Positions 59,921 to 64,000 of a DNA stretch of 64,000 nucleotides are shown piece after piece. Every line of letters starts with the position of its first letter. Positions within the stretch are counted from its first letter, which is position 1. The notes below the pieces were generated by a model. It saw only the letters and a program-made list of their open reading frames with translations. It made no database searches and had not been told where the DNA came from. The DNA is from VMCP01 sp965655465 (lineage in GTDB: Bacteria > Bacteroidota > Bacteroidia > NS11-12g > UBA955), in assembly GCA_965655465.1 (NCBI GenBank), contig CBFHGY010000001.1, positions 1 to 64,000 of the forward strand. The letters are read 5' to 3'. The position numbers and the translations under genes were made by a program.

Positions 59921-60601
59921 TTATTTAGGTGCAGTTAATGCGTATTGAATGATGTTTGCTCCCATTCTCAGCGCTTGTTGCCTAATGGGTTCTGGGTCAT
60001 TATAAACTTCTGCATCTTCCCATCCGTTCCCTAGGTCGCTCTCGTAATCGTAAAAGCAAACCATACGCTCTTTGTAAACCAGAGCAAACCCTTGAGGCCG
60101 TTTTCCTTCATGTTCATGAACCTTAGGAAGTCCATTGGGGAATTTGAAATCTTGATGATAGATGGGATGTGTAAATGGAATTTCTACAAAACTCAATTCG
60201 GGAAAAACCTTTTTCATTTCCCTCCGAATAAAATCGTTCATCCCGTAATTATCGCAAATATGAAGAAATCCGCCGGCTATTAAATAGGCCCTTAAATTGC
60301 GCGCCTCTTGATCACTAAAAATAACATTCCCGTGTCCGGTCAAAAAGCAATAAGGGTATTTGAAAATATCTTCAGAGCCCACTTCTACAACCTTCTCGGT
60401 TTTGTTTATTTGCATATTCAATTCCGAATTGCAAAAAACAGCTAAATTATACAAAGCGGTTTTACTCGAATACCAATCACCTCCGCCATTGTACTTTAAA
60501 CGAGCGATACTAATGGGCGCTTGTGCGTGAGCTACGGGGGAATTCCCCCAGAAAAAAAGGGATGTAAATATCAATTGTAACCAAGTTGAACGCCGCCACA
60601 T
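59921..60601 (-). CDS. DUF4159 domain secreted protein
   Basis: 226 residues. A signal peptide (ending AHAQ) is followed by a Rossmann-like domain of the DUF4159 family. Markers are ARLKYNGGGDWYSSKTALYN, PYCFLTGHGNVIFSDQEARN, LRAYLIAGGFLHICDNYG, and the end VYNDPEPIRQQALRMGANII. The family resembles class I glutamine amidotransferase folds but lacks an evident catalytic triad. It is common in Bacteroidota, function unknown. It is last in the stretch ftsX-DUF3098-uppP-DUF4159, 8 nt after uppP. Confidence 0.88.
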   Translation of the reverse strand: MWRRSTWLQLIFTSLFFWGNSPVAHAQAPISIARLKYNGGGDWYSSKTALYNLAVFCNSELNMQINKTEKVVEVGSEDIFKYPYCFLTGHGNVIFSDQEARNLRAYLIAGGFLHICDNYGMNDFIRREMKKVFPELSFVEIPFTHPIYHQDFKFPNGLPKVHEHEGKRPQGFALVYKERMVCFYDYESDLGNGWEDAEVYNDPEPIRQQALRMGANIIQYALTAPK

Positions 60602-60609
60602 GTACCCTC

Positions 60610-61371
60610 TTACATTATACTAAGAAGGAAAATGGCTCCGATAATAATTCGATATATACCAAACCATTTAAACCCATTCTTTTGCACCATTCCTATGAAA
60701 AATTTCACCGCAATGGCAGCTGTGATAAAGCTAATTACATTGCCTATAGCGATATCGCTAAGGTTTTCAGCGTTCAATTCTTCCCAGTTTTTCAACACTT
60801 TGTAGCCTGCGGCAGCACTCAATGTGGGTATAGCGAGGAAAAAAGAAAATTCAGTTGCCGCTTTTTTACTTAGTTTGCGACCTAATGCCCCCATAATGGT
60901 AGCAGCACTCCTTGAAGTTCCCGGTATCATGGCAAAAGTTTGCACAGTTCCAATGATTAAAGCATCCTTTAAGGTAATATCATCGACTTCTTTGGTTCCC
61001 TCTGGCAGAATTTTATCGATTACTAAAAGTAAAACACCTACCGCGATCAGCATAATTCCAACTATAGCTGGAGTTTGAAGTAACTGTTCTAAATAATCAT
61101 CGAATGCCAATCCTAAAATAGCCGCAGGAATAAAACCGATAACCAGTTTTTGATAGAATTGGAACCAGTTTTTTTGAAAAAAGCGCTTCCAATATAAAAC
61201 GACCACCGATAAAATAGCGCCAAATTGAATAGATATAATATAGGTGTCCATCTGGGCTCCTTTCAAGTTCATCCATTCTGAGAACATCATGAGATGCCCT
61301 GTACTGCTAACCGGTAGGTATTCCGTTATGCCCTCAACTACGGATAGTATGAGGTTCTCAATAAAGGTCAT
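60610..61371 (-). CDS. uppP: Undecaprenyl-diphosphate phosphatase
   Basis: 253 residues with about eight membrane segments. Motifs VVEGITEYLPVSSTGHLM (the E-rich SSTGH loop) and AMIPGTSRSAATIMGAL (the PGTSRS loop) hold the active site. UppP (BacA) recycles the lipid carrier for peptidoglycan and O-antigen by removing a phosphate from undecaprenyl diphosphate. Its start overlaps the DUF3098 gene by 4 bp. Confidence 0.96.
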   Translation of the reverse strand: MTFIENLILSVVEGITEYLPVSSTGHLMMFSEWMNLKGAQMDTYIISIQFGAILSVVVLYWKRFFQKNWFQFYQKLVIGFIPAAILGLAFDDYLEQLLQTPAIVGIMLIAVGVLLLVIDKILPEGTKEVDDITLKDALIIGTVQTFAMIPGTSRSAATIMGALGRKLSKKAATEFSFFLAIPTLSAAAGYKVLKNWEELNAENLSDIAIGNVISFITAAIAVKFFIGMVQKNGFKWFGIYRIIIGAIFLLSIM

Positions 61372-61604
61372 TTCTTACGAAAGAAGATGGCGTAAATTCC
61401 TAATCCAAAGCCTAAGAGGACCACTACAGGAGCTAAGGTGGTGCGACGGAAATCGTAAATATCACCCGTGGTGCCACTCATTAAAAAAAATCCTACAATA
61501 ACGATACCGAGACTTGCGGCAATGAGACTGAAGTTTTCTTTTCCAAATACCATTTCCTTAGATGAGGAGGTATTGTTAGACTGATTCTTAATTTTATCTT
61601 TCAT
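61368..61604 (-). CDS. DUF3098 small membrane protein
   Basis: 78 residues. A polar start (MKDKIKNQSNN) is followed by two membrane helices (FSLIAASLGIVIVGFFLM and LAPVVVLLGFGLGIYAIFF) around a GTTGDIYDFRR loop. This is the DUF3098 family, found in Bacteroidota between ftsX and uppP as here. It overlaps ftsX by 1 bp and uppP by 4 bp. Function unknown; a role in envelope or division is suggested only by the neighbours. Confidence 0.9.
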   Translation of the reverse strand: MKDKIKNQSNNTSSSKEMVFGKENFSLIAASLGIVIVGFFLMSGTTGDIYDFRRTTLAPVVVLLGFGLGIYAIFFRKK

Positions 61605-62485
61605 TAGTATAGATTTTCAATTTTCATTTTGAGGAACTTACGAGTGCTGATCCAAGACGAAACAGCAGCGAGTAAGACTCCAAAAATAGCGATAGAAAGT
61701 GAAAAAATACCCAATTGTTTAAAATCGATATGTGCGTTAATGGTTTTTAACATGGGAAACAATTCCGTATTGTTCGGAATTCCCCAAAATACAAGCCAAA
61801 CACAGAAACCGGCGAATGGAATTCCGGTAAGGGCATGCCGCACAAATTTCCAAATAAAAGGTCTTACAATAAAGCCATTTGTAGCACCTACTAACTGCAT
61901 GCTTTTTATGGTATGCCGGTTGGCAAAGATTCCAAGTCGTACCGAACTTTGGATTAACACAATCGCCACCAAACACAAAAGAAGCGTGATGCTAGCGGCT
62001 GCAACTTGTATTTTTTGTAGATTTTCAGTCATCGATTCCAACCAATTTTGTTGAAAAATAACGTCTTCTACATTTTCTTGTTGTTTGAAATACGCACTTA
62101 GTTCGGTAAAGAATTTCGGTTTGGCATATGCCGCTTTGGGGTAAATTTCCAGACTTAAGGGTAAAGATACCGTTTCTACATAACTCATGAAATTGGGGTC
62201 GTATTTATCTCCCATTTCTAGCATAGCCTGTTCTTTTGATACAAATTTGGTGGTTTTTACCCAAGGCTTCTTTTGCACTTCCTTTTGAAATTCGCGCACG
62301 AAACCCTCGTTTACGTCGTCGTTGAAATAAATATCGATGCTCGTGGTTTCAAGCCAATAATTTCCCAAACCTTGAAAAGCAAGCCAACTCGTAGATAATA
62401 GGCCCAACATGAACATCACGGCCGTTAAACTTAAAATACTCGGCAACGCCGACGGTTTTTTGCGTTTTACGCGTTTTTCTTCCAT
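61604..62485 (-). CDS. ftsX: Cell-division permease FtsX
   Basis: 293 residues from the ATG at 62485; a GTG at 62506 would add seven residues. A basic N-terminus (KRVKRKKPSALPSI) is followed by helix 1, a periplasmic domain (about 50-165, SIDIYFNDDVNEGFVREF) and three helices with NRHTIKSMQLVGATNGFI. FtsX with FtsE controls peptidoglycan hydrolases at the septum. ftsE is not adjacent, as is usual in this phylum. Confidence 0.92.
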   Translation of the reverse strand: MEEKRVKRKKPSALPSILSLTAVMFMLGLLSTSWLAFQGLGNYWLETTSIDIYFNDDVNEGFVREFQKEVQKKPWVKTTKFVSKEQAMLEMGDKYDPNFMSYVETVSLPLSLEIYPKAAYAKPKFFTELSAYFKQQENVEDVIFQQNWLESMTENLQKIQVAAASITLLLCLVAIVLIQSSVRLGIFANRHTIKSMQLVGATNGFIVRPFIWKFVRHALTGIPFAGFCVWLVFWGIPNNTELFPMLKTINAHIDFKQLGIFSLSIAIFGVLLAAVSSWISTRKFLKMKIENLY

Positions 62486-62547
62486 ACGAATATTTGCGAA
62501 GTTCACAAATAACTAGGGTTAATGAAAAAATAGTTTTCCGCAATACG

Positions 62548-62555
62548 TACTTTTG
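62548..62555 (+). promoter_or_regulatory. -7 box (TACTTTTG) of the exonuclease gene
   Basis: Exact TAnnTTTG, 30 nt before the ATG at 62586. It overlaps the alternative TTG at 62553 and argues against that start. Confidence 0.5.
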
Positions 62556-62585
62556 TCTAACTCATTATTCAATCTCTGTACCTGC

Positions 62586-63332
62586 ATGCAACTATTAAAA
62601 CAAATAGACATAAATAAAGTCTTATTCATTGATATCGAGACGGTTCCTGCAACGCCTTCTTACTCGAATCTCGATGAACGTTGGAAAAAACTCTGGGATA
62701 AAAAGTCGCAAAGTTTAATTAAAGAAAGTTTTACCGCGTCTGACCTTTACGATAGAGCGGCTATTTATGCAGAATTTGGAAAAATTGTGTGTATCTGTGC
62801 GGGTATTTTAACAGGGTATCCCGACAATCCACAATTGCGATTAAAGTCATTTGCAGGTCATAATGAAAAAAAATTGCTGCAAGAGTTTGCCGATTTGTTG
62901 AGGGGATATTTCAGTACCCCCAACTCTAGACTTTGTGCTCACAATGGAAAGGAATTTGATTTCCCCTATCTATCCAGACGCATGCTGATAAATGGCGTTC
63001 AGTTACCCGTAATGTTAGATAATGCCGGAAAAAAGCCTTGGGAAATCAATCATTTAGATACCATGGAGATTTGGAAGATGGGCGATTTTAAAAGCTTTAC
63101 ATCTTTAGACTTACTTGCTGCAGTATTCGATATCCCTACTCCAAAGGATGATATAGATGGCAGTATGGTGGCCGATGTTTATTATCAAGAAAAAGATTTA
63201 AATCGGATTGTTCATTATTGTCTTAAAGATGTTGTTACCCTTACACAGGTCTTTTTAAAGTTGATGAACCAATCAGTTATACCCGAGAATGGAATCCACT
63301 ATCCCGAGTTGGGCAACGAAAACACGCCATAA
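62586..63332 (+). CDS. DEDDy-type 3'-5' exonuclease (PolB-like proofreading family)
   Basis: 248 residues from the ATG at 62586. The RNase H-like exonuclease motifs are clear: motif I VLFIDIETVPAT (Asp, Glu), motif II LCAHNGKEFDFPYL (Asp), and motif III IVHYCLKDVVTLTQVF (Tyr, Asp). It belongs to the stand-alone predicted PolB-like exonucleases of Bacteroidota. It likely trims 3' ends of DNA; the substrate is unknown. Monocistronic, ends 28 nt before the next gene. Confidence 0.9.
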   Translation: MQLLKQIDINKVLFIDIETVPATPSYSNLDERWKKLWDKKSQSLIKESFTASDLYDRAAIYAEFGKIVCICAGILTGYPDNPQLRLKSFAGHNEKKLLQEFADLLRGYFSTPNSRLCAHNGKEFDFPYLSRRMLINGVQLPVMLDNAGKKPWEINHLDTMEIWKMGDFKSFTSLDLLAAVFDIPTPKDDIDGSMVADVYYQEKDLNRIVHYCLKDVVTLTQVFLKLMNQSVIPENGIHYPELGNENTP

Positions 63333-63347
63333 CATGTCTATTTTTCA

Positions 63348-63355
63348 TATATTTG
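63348..63355 (+). promoter_or_regulatory. -7 box (TATATTTG) of the last gene, 4 nt from the ATG
   Basis: Exact TAnnTTTG; bases 63356-63359 separate it from the ATG at 63360. Confidence 0.6.
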
Positions 63356-63359
63356 TGTT

Positions 63360-64000
63360 ATGATTAAAAAGCTTTTCACTTTTGGGGTATTCCTGCTTGT
63401 TTGTTTAATAGCTTTTGGAGCTGAACCCACAACAGCACCATCTAATGGCAGGGCAGGGTCTATTCAATGTGATAAAGCAACCATTTCATGGACCAATGGA
63501 AATGGGGGGTGGAGAATGGTAGTGGTAAAAAAAGGGAGTCCCGTAGATGGTTTGCCCGTCGATGGTACCAGTTATACATCGTTTAATACATTCACAGCGG
63601 GAGATGAAATTGGAACCGGTAACTACGTTTGCTTCAATAACATCACCAATAATTTTGAACTAAAAGGCTTGCAAACCAAAACCCGATACTATGTCGCGAT
63701 TATTGAACACGATGGTGCGGGAAGTATCGATTATCTCACCAGTAAATACGATACCTTTTCTTTTGTAACTCAAAGTTTAGATCTGGATTTTGAATTTACT
63801 GTGGATGATACCTGTGACCGCACCAATCTGGTTACATTTACCAATAAATCAACCGCCACTTTTTCCGGTATTACGTACACATGGATTTTAAAGGACGGCA
63901 ACGATAAACAGGGGAAGGATATCACACATACCTACTTAGAAGGTGGCAACTATCAGGTTACTTTGGTAGCATCTCCTAGCTTTGGTTGTGTAGATAATTA
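63360..64000 (+). CDS. Secreted protein with fibronectin-like and PKD domains (5' part)
   Basis: The frame is open from the ATG at 63360 to the window end, about 213 residues. A signal peptide (MIKKLFTFGVFLLVCLIAFG) is followed by a fibronectin type III-like module (TISWTNGNGGWRMVVVKKG, GLQTKTRYYVAIIEHDG). Then a PKD domain starts (TFTNKSTATFSGITYTWIL, HTYLEGGNYQVTLVASPS). This order is usual in T9SS cargos of Bacteroidota, so a sorting domain is expected beyond the window. Function otherwise unknown. Confidence 0.85.
   Translation, partial: MIKKLFTFGVFLLVCLIAFGAEPTTAPSNGRAGSIQCDKATISWTNGNGGWRMVVVKKGSPVDGLPVDGTSYTSFNTFTAGDEIGTGNYVCFNNITNNFELKGLQTKTRYYVAIIEHDGAGSIDYLTSKYDTFSFVTQSLDLDFEFTVDDTCDRTNLVTFTNKSTATFSGITYTWILKDGNDKQGKDITHTYLEGGNYQVTLVASPSFGCVDN

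Noticed and set aside
1..64000. CRISPR arrays, insertion sequences, integrases, tRNA or rRNA genes
   Set aside because: No regularly spaced repeats, transposase-like proteins with terminal repeats, or cloverleaf sequences were seen in any intergenic spacer.

Overview
This 64 kb window is a chromosomal segment of a Bacteroidota bacterium. Supporting signs are several proteins with type IX secretion (T9SS) sorting domains (types A and B), a PorP/SprF family protein, HmuY-type proteins beside a TonB receptor, families typical of the phylum (DUF3098, DUF3127, DUF4159, DUF4294, DUF4296), and promoters of the form TAnnTTTG instead of sigma-70 boxes. Shine-Dalgarno sequences are scarce, and GTG or TTG starts are fairly common. 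I cannot place it below phylum. The window looks like core genome: no transposase, integrase, phage gene, CRISPR array, rRNA or tRNA was seen. A run of 99 Ns at 47159-47257 is an assembly gap inside the start of meaB.

Layout. 1-4.8 kb: end of an acyl-CoA synthetase, a carotenoid pair (cruF, crtD), a small Thr/Glu-rich lipoprotein, a near-passengerless T9SS protein and a rhomboid protease. 4.8-8.8 kb: nucleoside transporter, gmhA, dsbD. 8.9-13.5 kb: LysM glucosaminidase, aspartate kinase, fructose bisphosphatase, recO. 13.5-19.3 kb: a haem-uptake-like operon (T9SS-exported HmuY-like protein, TonB receptor, HmuY lipoprotein, His-rich beta-propeller protein) that runs on into recO. 19.5-25.1 kb: HscA-type Hsp70, a barrel protein, mtaB, lgt, DUF4294. 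25.2-27.3 kb: an ABC metal-chelate/cobamide import pair lacking its ATPase. 27.3-33.8 kb: ftsB-like, dnaN, PLP-binding protein, DUF4296, mutS2, folD, queE. 33.9-40.5 kb: serine hydrolase, T9SS surface protein, bifunctional ftcD, glmM, ychF. 40.6-46.3 kb: a 27-bp perfect hairpin, a coiled-coil barrel protein, an ECF sigma factor followed by an inner-membrane/barrel fusion protein, and a T9SS cargo. 46.3-54.1 kb: meaB, tsaD, a TamB-like giant, a MacB-type permease. 54.2-59.7 kb: DUF3127 protein with an SSB-like tail, then a T9SS type B giant and its PorP/SprF partner. 59.9-64 kb: DUF4159, uppP-DUF3098-ftsX, an exonuclease, and the start of another PKD-type secreted protein.

Three things stand out. 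First, in at least ten transcription units an exact TAnnTTTG box ends only 4-6 nt before the start codon, which implies leaderless or nearly leaderless mRNAs; this pattern also helped choose several starts. Second, an ECF sigma factor is followed by a protein that seems to join a cytoplasmic segment, one inner-membrane helix, a flexible linker and a C-terminal outer-membrane-type barrel, so one chain could signal across the envelope. Third, several surface/secretion modules sit close together: the HmuY locus with one T9SS-sorted and one lipoprotein haemophore-like protein, the CHU_C giant with a PorP/SprF protein carrying a SPOR-like tail, and a sorting domain with almost no passenger.
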